In this document: piece after piece, positions 1 to 6,500 of the stretch
Position numbering within the stretch: position 1 is the stretch's first letter
Layout of the letters: every line of letters begins with the position of its first letter
NCBI GenBank assembly: GCA_003559065.1
Contig: PWMZ01000014.1
Coordinates: 1 to 10,769, forward strand
Direction of reading: 5' to 3'
DNA length: 10,769 nt
Origin: Candidatus Nealsoniibacteriota bacterium
GTDB taxonomy: Bacteria > Patescibacteriota > Minisyncoccia > Minisyncoccales > GWA2-38-27
Made by a program: the position numbers and the translations under genes
The notes under the pieces: model-generated
What the model was told of the DNA's origin: nothing
Databases searched by the model: none
The model's input: the letters and a program-made list of their open reading frames with translations, nothing else

Positions 1-615
1 GAAATTCCAAAAGGTAATGGGGAATATCTTATTACTCATCTTTCTATTGCTGATTTTATGTTTGATAATAACTTCAAAGTAGACGAGAAAATTGCTTTTA
101 AAAGAAGTTTGTTTGAAGACTTTAAAATGGTAATCACTGGCCACTTTCATAAATATCAAAATAAAGGAAATGTTTATTATATAGGTTCTCCCGTTCAAAT
201 TGATAGAAAAGAAATAGGACAAATAAAAGGTTTTGGAGTATTAGATACCGCTACTGAAAGTCTTGAGTTTATTGAATATGATTTGGCTCCAAAGTATTTA
301 GAAATATCAGAAAAAGATATCGAGCAAATAGATAAAATAGATTTGACAAATTGTCATGTGATTGTTAGAATAAATAGTAAAATAAAAGATTTCGCAAAAC
401 TTAGGTATATTCTTTATGAAAAAGGCGCAATTAATATAATACCTATTTTTGAAACTTCTACTGAAGTAAATGAACCTACTTTACAAATTGAGGAGATTTC
501 AAATATTGGAGATATTATAGAGGATATTATAAAAGATGAAAATGTTAAGCCAGAACATTTGAATACAGAAGAGTTAATAAAAGTTTTTGATAAAATAAGG
601 ACAACTGCAAAATAA
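1..615 (+). CDS. 47: gp47/SbcD-like Mre11-family nuclease subunit, C-terminal part (5' end outside window)
   Basis: The reading frame is open from base 1, so the gene begins left of the window; 204 codons are visible. It looks like the nuclease subunit of the gp46/gp47 (SbcCD, Mre11-Rad50) complex, which trims double-strand ends for recombination and recombination-dependent replication. Seen: a histidine in the context LITHLS (37-51), matching the late phosphoesterase motif that contributes a metal ligand, then GHFH at 139-150, the classic final Mre11/SbcD metal-binding motif, followed by YYIGSPVQID, the usual strand after it. The remaining ~140 residues are the capping and ATPase-contacting region, which diverges in this family. 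The N-terminal motifs (DxH, GNxD, GNH) lie outside the window and cannot be checked. The ATPase partner is encoded downstream at 1280, in the same 47-then-46 order as T4. A host SbcD is less likely given the phage neighbours. Confidence 0.9.
   Translation, partial: EIPKGNGEYLITHLSIADFMFDNNFKVDEKIAFKRSLFEDFKMVITGHFHKYQNKGNVYYIGSPVQIDRKEIGQIKGFGVLDTATESLEFIEYDLAPKYLEISEKDIEQIDKIDLTNCHVIVRINSKIKDFAKLRYILYEKGAINIIPIFETSTEVNEPTLQIEEISNIGDIIEDIIKDENVKPEHLNTEELIKVFDKIRTTAK
343..371 (+). promoter_or_regulatory. Candidate sigma70 promoter inside the gp47-like gene
   Basis: TTGACA at 343-348, a 17-base spacer, then TAGAAT at 366-371 (one mismatch to TATAAT). The -35 box overlaps the inverted repeat TGACAA-A-TTGTCA (344-356). 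It lies inside coding sequence, so coincidence is possible. If real, transcription would start near 378 and serve the small-gene cluster and the gp46-like gene. Confidence 0.35.
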
Positions 616-616
616 T

Positions 617-775
617 ATGCTATTTATAGAAACAAATGGTAGAGTTGATACATTAATAAAAATGTTTGCTTTCTATCCAGAAAAATCCATTCGTTATGTA
701 GTTCGAAGAGGCGGGAAAATCAAGGCAAGGTTTTTAATAATGCAAGATGGAAGTACACCTGTTAAAACTTTATGA
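617..775 (+). CDS. Small protein of unknown function, 52 aa
   Basis: A 52-residue frame starting one base after the stop of the gp47-like gene. The protein begins MLFIETNGRVDTLIKMF and is basic in its middle (RYVVRRGGKIKARF). I do not recognise it. Support for a real gene is positional: it fills the gap exactly, starts against the upstream stop, and its TGA overlaps the next ATG (ATGA at 772-775), the pattern of translationally coupled phage genes. The nearest Shine-Dalgarno-like run is AAGGA at 597-601, too far away to be convincing, so translation probably depends on coupling to the upstream gene. T4 also has small unassigned genes between 47 and 46, but I see no basis for equating this one with any of them. 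Confidence 0.6.
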   Translation: MLFIETNGRVDTLIKMFAFYPEKSIRYVVRRGGKIKARFLIMQDGSTPVKTL

Positions 776-957
776 TAGGAAAAAATCTTTTAATAAATAA
801 GAGCTTTAGAAGTTTTACTTTTTCAGAAAAAGTTTCTATAGAAGAAAGAATAGAATTTCTTATAGATATTTTTAGGTATTTTGAACCGCAGTATGAAGTA
901 ATACTAATAAGAAGAAAAAGAAGTGCAAGAAAAATCATAAGGAAAATACCTTTATGA
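772..957 (+). CDS. Small basic protein of unknown function, 61 aa
   Basis: A 61-residue protein starting MIGKNLLINKSF, with a predicted amphipathic helix around IEERIEFLIDIFRYF and a very basic tail (RRKRSARKIIRK), which could suggest nucleic-acid contact, but that is only inference. I recognise no family. It overlaps its neighbours at both ends by ATGA junctions (772-775 and 954-957), so it is translated as part of a coupled series. The junctions support this strand; an opposite-strand frame over the same bases is a shadow. Confidence 0.6.
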   Translation: MIGKNLLINKSFRSFTFSEKVSIEERIEFLIDIFRYFEPQYEVILIRRKRSARKIIRKIPL

Positions 958-1127
958 GGATATTTAAAAGAAAAGAGCAGTGGCATGAAAGAGCGCAAAG
1001 GATTGCTAATAATGTTCTAAACGATAGTATAGGAACAAAAAGAGCATATAAACTATCTCATTTGTTTTTTAGCGAGAATCCAAAAAGATGGGTAGTAAAT
1101 GAAAAAAGACTTTTTGGAAAATATTAA
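954..1127 (+). CDS. Small basic protein of unknown function, 57 aa
   Basis: A 57-residue frame read as MRIFKRKEQWHERAQRIANN... and ending RWVVNEKRLFGKY. The start at 954 overlaps the previous stop (ATGA) and has a good AAGGAA ribosome-binding site at 939-944. The protein is rich in Arg/Lys with scattered aromatics; no known motif is visible. The 3' end overlaps the next gene by 29 bases in another frame. It is a member of the four-gene cluster between the gp47-like and gp46-like genes. Confidence 0.6.
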   Translation: MRIFKRKEQWHERAQRIANNVLNDSIGTKRAYKLSHLFFSENPKRWVVNEKRLFGKY

Positions 1128-1269
1128 ACAACTTATAGAAATGTATTATTATACTGATAATGAAAATCTTAGGTTTCTTGCTTGGATTAGAGCAAAACCA
1201 AACGATACTGCAAAAACAGATAACTTTTTTCAATTTCAATTCGAAGTTTCAAAGGTAGAAAAAAAATAG
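1099..1269 (+). CDS. Small protein of unknown function, 56 aa
   Basis: A 56-residue frame starting MKKDFLENIKQLIEMYYY and ending FQFEVSKVEKK. It begins inside the preceding gene (29-base overlap, different frame) and ends 10 bases before the gp46-like start. The ribosome-binding site is weak (AGATGGG nearby), so coupling to the upstream gene is likely. It has an aromatic-rich N-terminal helix and no recognisable domain. The alternative is that this stretch is non-coding spacer, but the tight fit between flanking genes favours a real small gene. Confidence 0.5.
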   Translation: MKKDFLENIKQLIEMYYYTDNENLRFLAWIRAKPNDTAKTDNFFQFQFEVSKVEKK

Positions 1270-1279
1270 AAGGAATGAA

Positions 1280-3454
1280 ATGAAACCGATTTCAATAACA
1301 TTAAAGAACTATAAAAGATATGGCGATACAGAAACAACTCTTGATTTGTCTGATAATAAAGTAAGAGTTATTTCTGGTAAAATGGGTGTGGGCAAAACAT
1401 CTTTTGTTGATGCTATTATCTGGGTTCTTTTTAACAAATCATTAACTTCCGTTGATGGTGTTGTAAATAGATTAACAAAGAAAAACTGTAAGGTAGAGTT
1501 TAACTTTATTGTAAATACAGATGAATATTCTGTAATACGATATCGTAAACATGATGAATATAAAAACAATGTTCTTCTCTTCAAGAATGGCAAAAACATT
1601 ACTGGTGCAGATACAAAGAAAACTCAGGAAGTCATAGAAGATATAGTTGGTATTTCTTATAGAGCCATGATTTCTTCTGTTATATTTTCAAGTGAAATAT
1701 ATATTTCTTTTCTTCGCTCAAAGGGATACGCAGAAAGACTTAAAATACTTGAAAATATTCTTAACTTAGGTATAGTAAACAAATGGCTGGATAGCACAAA
1801 GAAGTTAATGAAGCCTATCACAGAAAAAGTTGAAGAGTATGAAAGTAAAATAGATAAGATTGATTATGGTGTAGAGACAATAGAAAATAATATATCTGAT
1901 TATAAAGAAAAATCTAAAATAAAACTTCTTGAGTTTAAGAAAAGAAAGACTTTCTTAGAAGAGACTGTTGAAAGTCTTAATAAAGAAATAGAGGATTTAG
2001 ATAAAATAGATGTAAATACCGAAATAGAGAAAATAAAACAGTTTAACTCTATTAAGGAAAACAATGATTATTTAAACTCTAAAATAAAAGAAGAGGAAAA
2101 TAATCTTTATAATCTCAATGAAATTTTAGAAGAAATAACTACTCTTCGAAATAAGCAAGAAGTTATTGCTCGTGTTGATATTGACAAAGAAATCAGAAAC
2201 CAAAAAGAATACAATGATTTATTAGAAAAGAAAAAAGAAATAGAAAGACAGATAAAAGACTTAATGATTCAAAAAGTTGATGTTTCTGTTTTTGAAAGAG
2301 AAATAAATAAAGCAGAAAAGAACATTGAATCTTTAAGAAAAGATATATCTTCTATAGAACATGAGGCCTCTTGTCCTCTTTGTGGACAAGGAATAACACA
2401 GGAAAAGTCAAAAGAACTCGTATGTCTCAAAACAGAAGAGCTAAACAAGAATGTAAAATCTTTATCAGAAAACGAAGATAAACTCGAACAAGCAAATAAG
2501 AGTAATCTAGACTTAGAAGAAAAAATAAAGAACTTATATACTTACATTCCTGAACTGGAGGAAAAGTCTTTTCAGAGAAGCTTGAAGGAGTTAGAAGAGT
2601 TAAAAGAACAAAAAACCACAATAGGTTCTAAGGTAATAGAAAAAGAAAAAGAGTTTTCTCAAAAAGAAGAATGGAATGGTAAAACTCAGAGTAGATTAAA
2701 TAATCTAAAGCTTGAGTTAAGAGAAGAAGGAGAACAGCCATTTCATGACTTGGATTTCTTAAATGATTTAAGTGAAGAGATAACCGATAAGAAAGAACAA
2801 GTAAAAGAATATGAAAATGAACTGAAAAATATTTCAGAGAATGCAAAAAACGCATATGATAAGGAATATGTAGAAGAGCTACAGGAAAAGATTAAGAAGC
2901 TTAAAACTAGTAAGTCAAAGACAGAGACTTTCTTAAATAAGAAAAATGAGGAACTAGAATATTATAAGTTTTTTGCAAGTATGTTTGCAAACAAAGAAGG
3001 TGGAATAAAAAAAGAAGTTATTGGAAGAATGATATCTGCTTTCAATAAGAAGGTAAACTTTTACATTCCTTATTTTATGCCAGATGATAGAAGTAGTATT
3101 ACAGTTGAGTTTGATCAGAATCTAAAAGAAACAATTATGGATGGTGATGATGAAATTGAATACGAAAGCTTTTCATCTGGTGAAAAAACAGTGTTGGAAA
3201 TATCCGTAGCGTTTTCTTTGTTTATGTTAGCTAAAGAGTTCTTTTCAAGCTCTATAAGTTTTATTGTGTTTGATGAAATACTTGATGGAAATTTAGACGA
3301 TGAAGCAAGTGCAAAGGTTGCAAAAGTTGTGAATGATTTGGGGGAAAGCAACTCTGTTATGTTAATATCACATAGAAAAGATTTAAAAGAAAGTTTTGAT
3401 ACTCATATAGTTATTGAAAGAGATAAGCAGGGTTTTAGTTGTATAAAGCCCTGA
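1280..3454 (+). CDS. 46: gp46/SbcC/Rad50-like ATPase subunit of recombination endonuclease
   Basis: A 724-residue SMC-like ATPase, partner of the gp47-like nuclease. It binds DNA ends and uses ATP to control nuclease access during end resection and recombination-dependent replication. Motifs in order: N-terminal strand with Walker A GKMGVGKT (residues 33-40); Q-loop region near residues 120-150; long Glu/Lys-rich coiled coil (about 170-610) interrupted near its middle by the zinc hook CPLCG (C365, C368), which dimerises two molecules through one zinc; signature FSSGEKT (631-637); Walker B IVFDE (662-666); H-loop SHR (697-699). All ATPase motifs are intact. It is longer than T4 gp46 (560 aa) and shorter than bacterial SbcC (over 1000 aa), so only the coiled-coil length differs. 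The start at 1280 has AAGGA at 1270-1274. Its last 20 bases overlap the end of the opposite-strand gene. Confidence 0.94.
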   Translation: MKPISITLKNYKRYGDTETTLDLSDNKVRVISGKMGVGKTSFVDAIIWVLFNKSLTSVDGVVNRLTKKNCKVEFNFIVNTDEYSVIRYRKHDEYKNNVLLFKNGKNITGADTKKTQEVIEDIVGISYRAMISSVIFSSEIYISFLRSKGYAERLKILENILNLGIVNKWLDSTKKLMKPITEKVEEYESKIDKIDYGVETIENNISDYKEKSKIKLLEFKKRKTFLEETVESLNKEIEDLDKIDVNTEIEKIKQFNSIKENNDYLNSKIKEEENNLYNLNEILEEITTLRNKQEVIARVDIDKEIRNQKEYNDLLEKKKEIERQIKDLMIQKVDVSVFEREINKAEKNIESLRKDISSIEHEASCPLCGQGITQEKSKELVCLKTEELNKNVKSLSENEDKLEQANKSNLDLEEKIKNLYTYIPELEEKSFQRSLKELEELKEQKTTIGSKVIEKEKEFSQKEEWNGKTQSRLNNLKLELREEGEQPFHDLDFLNDLSEEITDKKEQVKEYENELKNISENAKNAYDKEYVEELQEKIKKLKTSKSKTETFLNKKNEELEYYKFFASMFANKEGGIKKEVIGRMISAFNKKVNFYIPYFMPDDRSSITVEFDQNLKETIMDGDDEIEYESFSSGEKTVLEISVAFSLFMLAKEFFSSSISFIVFDEILDGNLDDEASAKVAKVVNDLGESNSVMLISHRKDLKESFDTHIVIERDKQGFSCIKP

Positions 3455-4952
3455 GAACTCTTTTAACTGCTTCGTTTTGTTCTTTTGTTTCAAGTCCCAA
3501 GTCATCTTTGGTTTTTTCTTCTTCTTGTTCGGCTTTTTGAAGCATGTCTACTGCTTTCTTTTTTTCTTGTGCGGAACCTTTCATTAATTTCATATATTCT
3601 TCAGCACCAGATTTTCCTAATGGACCTTTGGCAATCTTCAACGCTTCTTTTGTTTTTCTTGGGTCTTCTTTTTCTTCTTCTCTAGTTGCTGGGTTATCAG
3701 CTAGTTCATTAAGTTTCTTGCCATAGTATCTAAGAATACGATTTTCTTGTTGGGTTTGTCTTTTTAGTTTCTCAAGTCTTTCTTGTTCTTTACCTTGCTT
3801 GGATTCAGAATCTTTTTTGTTTTTGGCTTCTATTCCTTCTTGACGAATTTTTTCCGCTTCTTCTGCTTTTCCTTGTTGTAGTAATGAAAGATACTCGTTT
3901 CTTTTACCTGAACCTAAATATTTTTCGATTGCATCTGCCGCCATTTTTTCTTTTACTTTTGACGAGGCTGAAGATGCTGCTTCTCCTGCTTTGGCAGCTC
4001 CGCTCTTCACCATTTCTGAGCCTTTAGCTGCTGCGCTTTTTAGAGCATCTCCAGTAACCTTTGCAGCTCTGCTTCCAGTGACTGCTCCAACGCCTTTCCC
4101 AATGGCCTTTCCTGCATCTCTTAGTCTCATTCCTGTTCTTTCTAGCCTTCCTGGCATATTACTTCTTTTGAATTTTGAGACTACATCTCCTACTTCTCTT
4201 CTTGCGTCGCTGGCCATTTTCTTAGCTGCTGTTGAAGATTTCATTGCAGAACTTCTAGTTGGATGAACATCATATTGTCTTTGTTTGTTCATTATTTTAG
4301 ATTTATAGCTACTAAGAAGTTTGTCTATTTTGCTTTTTGCGTTATCATATCTTGCTTGTTGTTCTTTAGTAGGGTTTTCAATACCTGAAAATTCTTGTTC
4401 TATTTCTTGAATCTTGCTTTCTTGATATTTTTCAAAATCACTTGCTACAGTTTTTGGAGGAGGAAAATCTTTAGTGTTTACCAAATCTTCACCTCTTTTT
4501 GAGGATGCTTCTTGTGACTTTTCTTTTTTTGGAGATTCTGGTTGTTCTTCATCATCTTCATCATCGTCTTTTTCTGGAGGAAAGCTTGGCGCTTCTGATG
4601 GCTCTTTAGGAGATTCAGAGTCCTTTTCTGCTTCTGGAGTTCCTTCTGCCTCAGGTTCTTCTTCAGGGGTTTCTCCTGACTTTACTTGCTCTACTTCTTT
4701 TTGCGAAGGGGATTTTTTCTCTAAAGTTTTTGCGGCTTTTCTTGTATCGCTTATTACTTTTTTAAGTTCTTTGTCAAAAGCCTCTGGTTCTTTTAGGTTT
4801 ATTCCAAATTCTTCAGCTTTAGATTTATCTCTACTGTTAGCTAGAATCCAAACAGAAACAAGTAGGTCTCTTTGTTTTTCTGTGTCTAGAAATTGGGTAA
4901 GCCCTCTGATGGACTTACCGTCTTTGTCTTTTCTGTCTTTATATTCAGACAT
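3435..4952 (-). CDS. Highly charged low-complexity protein of unknown function, 505 aa
   Basis: This is the only long gene on the minus strand, less AT-rich than its neighbours. Regions from the N terminus: a compact-looking segment (1-80) with the hydrophobic stretch LLVSVWILA; an acidic, proline-rich linker (about 90-150) containing EKDDDEDDEE (127-136); a Gln/Glu-rich coiled-coil-like part (170-225); a basic Arg/Lys part (230-280); an Ala/Gly/Lys region (280-345) resembling amphipathic-helix repeats; and a charged helical C terminus to 505. There is no signal peptide, membrane segment or catalytic motif. I do not recognise the family. Orientation opposite to the replication genes suggests a different expression class, perhaps a late structural, scaffold-like or internal head protein (inference only). 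The ATG at 4952 has only a weak upstream GGA. The frame is open upstream for another 18 codons to a TAA (5007-5009) and beyond it to an ATG with a good ribosome site, so the true N terminus is uncertain. Confidence 0.8.
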   Translation of the reverse strand: MSEYKDRKDKDGKSIRGLTQFLDTEKQRDLLVSVWILANSRDKSKAEEFGINLKEPEAFDKELKKVISDTRKAAKTLEKKSPSQKEVEQVKSGETPEEEPEAEGTPEAEKDSESPKEPSEAPSFPPEKDDDEDDEEQPESPKKEKSQEASSKRGEDLVNTKDFPPPKTVASDFEKYQESKIQEIEQEFSGIENPTKEQQARYDNAKSKIDKLLSSYKSKIMNKQRQYDVHPTRSSAMKSSTAAKKMASDARREVGDVVSKFKRSNMPGRLERTGMRLRDAGKAIGKGVGAVTGSRAAKVTGDALKSAAAKGSEMVKSGAAKAGEAASSASSKVKEKMAADAIEKYLGSGKRNEYLSLLQQGKAEEAEKIRQEGIEAKNKKDSESKQGKEQERLEKLKRQTQQENRILRYYGKKLNELADNPATREEEKEDPRKTKEALKIAKGPLGKSGAEEYMKLMKGSAQEKKKAVDMLQKAEQEEEKTKDDLGLETKEQNEAVKRVLRALYN

Positions 4953-5006
4953 TCCATTGAGTTGTTCAATAAAATCTCTAGCGTTTTCATTTTGTCGAAG
5001 TATGGT

Positions 5007-5117
5007 TTAAGCTTCGCTCTCTTGTGCTTTTATTTGAGTGTATTTATCTTTATAATAGTTAATCTCAGCTTCATTTAATTGCTCAGAGTTTTTTATAATC
5101 TCTTGCTTTGTATTCAT
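5007..5117 (-). CDS. 36-aa upstream reading frame, probable separated N terminus of the 505-aa protein
   Basis: Read on the minus strand, GGAGAAAAAATAA precedes an ATG at 5117-5115: a good ribosome-binding site. The frame encodes 36 residues, starting MNTKQEIIKNSEQLNEAEI and ending AQESEA, then TAA (5009-5007). This is the same frame as the 505-aa gene: after the TAA it continues TILRQNENARDFIEQLNG into its ATG at 4952, with no other stop. Either this is a short upstream gene whose translation allows re-initiation 18 codons later, or a nonsense mutation has cut the first 36 residues from a 560-codon gene. A small inverted repeat, CGAAG / CTTCG (4996-5000 and 5012-5016), brackets the stop. No other stop-free frame bridges the two parts. 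Confidence 0.55.
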   Translation of the reverse strand: MNTKQEIIKNSEQLNEAEINYYKDKYTQIKAQESEA

Positions 5118-5163
5118 TTATTTTTTCTCCAAAAGCGTGTTGTTCTTATCTTTACAGCAGTCA

Positions 5164-5192
5164 TTGACAAAAAAAATAATAAGGTTTATAAT
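5164..5192 (+). promoter_or_regulatory. Perfect consensus sigma70 promoter for the polymerase N-terminal gene
   Basis: TTGACA (5164-5169), 17-base spacer (5170-5186, AT-rich with an A-tract), TATAAT (5187-5192). The predicted transcription start is near 5199, just ahead of the ribosome site AAGGAG (5201-5206), so the leader would be very short. It lies in the divergent intergenic region. On the opposite strand the same bases read TATAAACC (5190-5183), a weak resemblance to the T4 late element TATAAATA that could serve the minus-strand gene, though this is speculative. Confidence 0.85.
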
Positions 5193-5200
5193 ATTAACAA

Positions 5201-5206
5201 AAGGAG
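5201..5206 (+). promoter_or_regulatory. Ribosome-binding site that fixes a TTG start
   Basis: AAGGAG, six bases before TTG at 5213. There is no ATG at the right place. The residues right after this TTG (SFVQLHIHS) match the first strand and HxH motif of DnaE PHP domains, so the TTG start is well supported. Confidence 0.8.
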
Positions 5207-5212
5207 AATAAT

Positions 5213-6487
5213 TTGAGCTTTGTACAATTACATATTCACTCACACGTTGGTAGCTCTTTAGATGGAATAGCTTCATCAGAAGACTATGCACAAAAAGCAA
5301 AGTCATTAGGACACCCAGCACTAGCAATAACTGAACACGGTAAAATGTCTAGTATATATGAACATTATACTGCTTGTAAAAAACATGGAATAAAACCAAT
5401 CTTTGGCGTAGAGGCGTATGTTGCTGATGAACTCATTACTCTTGACGCAAAAGGTAAAAGAGAAAGAACAAAAGCATATCATATAAATCTTTATGCAAAA
5501 AATAAAATAGGCTATTCTAATCTATTAAAACTTAATTATTTATCTATGTCAAATGATGAACACTTTTATTATTTTAATCGAATTCTTTTAGAAGAAATAT
5601 ATGAACATAAAGAAGGGTTAATGATTACTTCTGGTTGTGCAAACTCTCCCATTAATTTTAGAATACGAGAAGGAAAACTAGACGAAGCAAAGAAAATATT
5701 CGATAAAATATATGAAGAGTTTGGAAACGATTTTTATGGAGAAATACAACTAAATGAGTTTTCAAAAGAAAATTCTGAAGATGGAATGCAGGAAATAATC
5801 AATTCTTATATTCTGAAATGGAGTAAAGAAAAAGGAATGGATGTAATAGTGGCAGGGGATGTTCATTATTTAAATCCAGGAGAAGGAAACATTCAAACTC
5901 TTTCTATTGCTATACGAAATAAGCAAACAATTAATAATATGAGTTTCGAGATTGAAAGCAAGAACTTGTATTATCACGATATAAAGGATTATGTAAAATT
6001 CAATGAAGAGTTTGGATATAATTATTCAGAAAGTGAAATAATTCAATGGGCAGAAAATACTGTTAAGTTTGCAGATAAAATAGAAGAGGATATCATAACA
6101 GAAAGAAATAGAGTTTATCTTCCGAAAGTTACAGAAGATGATGATAGAGAGATTGTTAAAATTGCTACAAGAAATTTAACAAAAAAGTTTGGAAAAGAAA
6201 ACTTCAATGAAATACCAGAAGAATACTCTAAGAGGCTTAAGTATGAATTAGAAATAATTATACGAAAAGGTTTTTCGAGCTATATGTTAGTTCTAGAAGA
6301 TGTATTTAATTTCGTTAAAAGAGAAGGATTATATTATGGTGTTGCAAGAGGTTCGGCGGGTGGTAGCTTAGTAGCTTATGCGCTTGGAATAACTTCTTTA
6401 GATCCAATTCGTTTTGGATTATTGTTTGAGAGATTTCTTTCAGAACAAAGAACTCCTGATTATGTATATAACTATTTTGGAGAATAG
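5213..6487 (+). CDS. dnaE: DNA polymerase III alpha (family C), N-terminal fragment: PHP domain and first part of palm
   Basis: A 424-residue protein corresponding to the first third of a DnaE replicase. PHP domain (about 1-270): HIH (7-9), D17, TEHG (40-43), GVEAYV (65-70), H90, SGC (140-142) and GDVH (215-218). By analogy with PHP enzymes that keep their metal site, the expected ligands H7, H9, D17, H42, E67, H90, C142, D216 and H218 all seem present, so a proofreading-type nuclease activity is possible. The palm begins around 300, with the conserved block RGSAGGSLVAYALGI (379-393) and LLFERFL (403-409). A normal DnaE continues within about ten residues to PDIDIDF, the catalytic aspartates. 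Here the frame reads EQRTPD, then an unrelated YVYNYFGE and TAG-TAA. The fragment therefore cannot polymerise alone. The missing aspartates are encoded at 9312-10181. It is driven by a consensus promoter at 5164 and starts at TTG. Confidence 0.92.
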   Translation: MSFVQLHIHSHVGSSLDGIASSEDYAQKAKSLGHPALAITEHGKMSSIYEHYTACKKHGIKPIFGVEAYVADELITLDAKGKRERTKAYHINLYAKNKIGYSNLLKLNYLSMSNDEHFYYFNRILLEEIYEHKEGLMITSGCANSPINFRIREGKLDEAKKIFDKIYEEFGNDFYGEIQLNEFSKENSEDGMQEIINSYILKWSKEKGMDVIVAGDVHYLNPGEGNIQTLSIAIRNKQTINNMSFEIESKNLYYHDIKDYVKFNEEFGYNYSESEIIQWAENTVKFADKIEEDIITERNRVYLPKVTEDDDREIVKIATRNLTKKFGKENFNEIPEEYSKRLKYELEIIIRKGFSSYMLVLEDVFNFVKREGLYYGVARGSAGGSLVAYALGITSLDPIRFGLLFERFLSEQRTPDYVYNYFGE

Positions 6488-6500
6488 TAAAGCTATAGAT

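Noticed and set aside
1309-3351. Minus-strand frames opposite the gp46-like gene
   Set aside because: They lie within a gene with all ATPase motifs intact, lack ribosome sites, and are Leu/Phe-rich complements of Lys/Glu codons.
4474-5010. Long Ser/Phe-rich plus-strand frame opposite the 505-aa gene
   Set aside because: It is the complement of the acidic Glu/Asp/Lys codons (CTT/TCT/TCA runs), has no ribosome site, and has no protein-like motif order; a shadow of the minus-strand gene. The same applies to plus-strand frames at 3485-3726 and 3991-4266.
5118-5327. Minus-strand 69-residue frame across the divergent promoter region
   Set aside because: It covers the consensus promoter and the start of the polymerase gene, has no ribosome site, and shows no protein features.
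6380-6487. Split intein joining the polymerase fragments, as in cyanobacterial DnaE
   Set aside because: The N-terminal fragment ends eight residues after TPD with no Cys/Ser-initiated intein-N sequence, and the second fragment has no intein-C HN-Cys/Ser junction.
6414-6500. Endonuclease starting at 6414 rather than 6501
   Set aside because: The extra residues are the polymerase palm codons (LDPIRFGLLFERF region) read in another frame; no ribosome site precedes 6414. ATG 6462 is harder to exclude.
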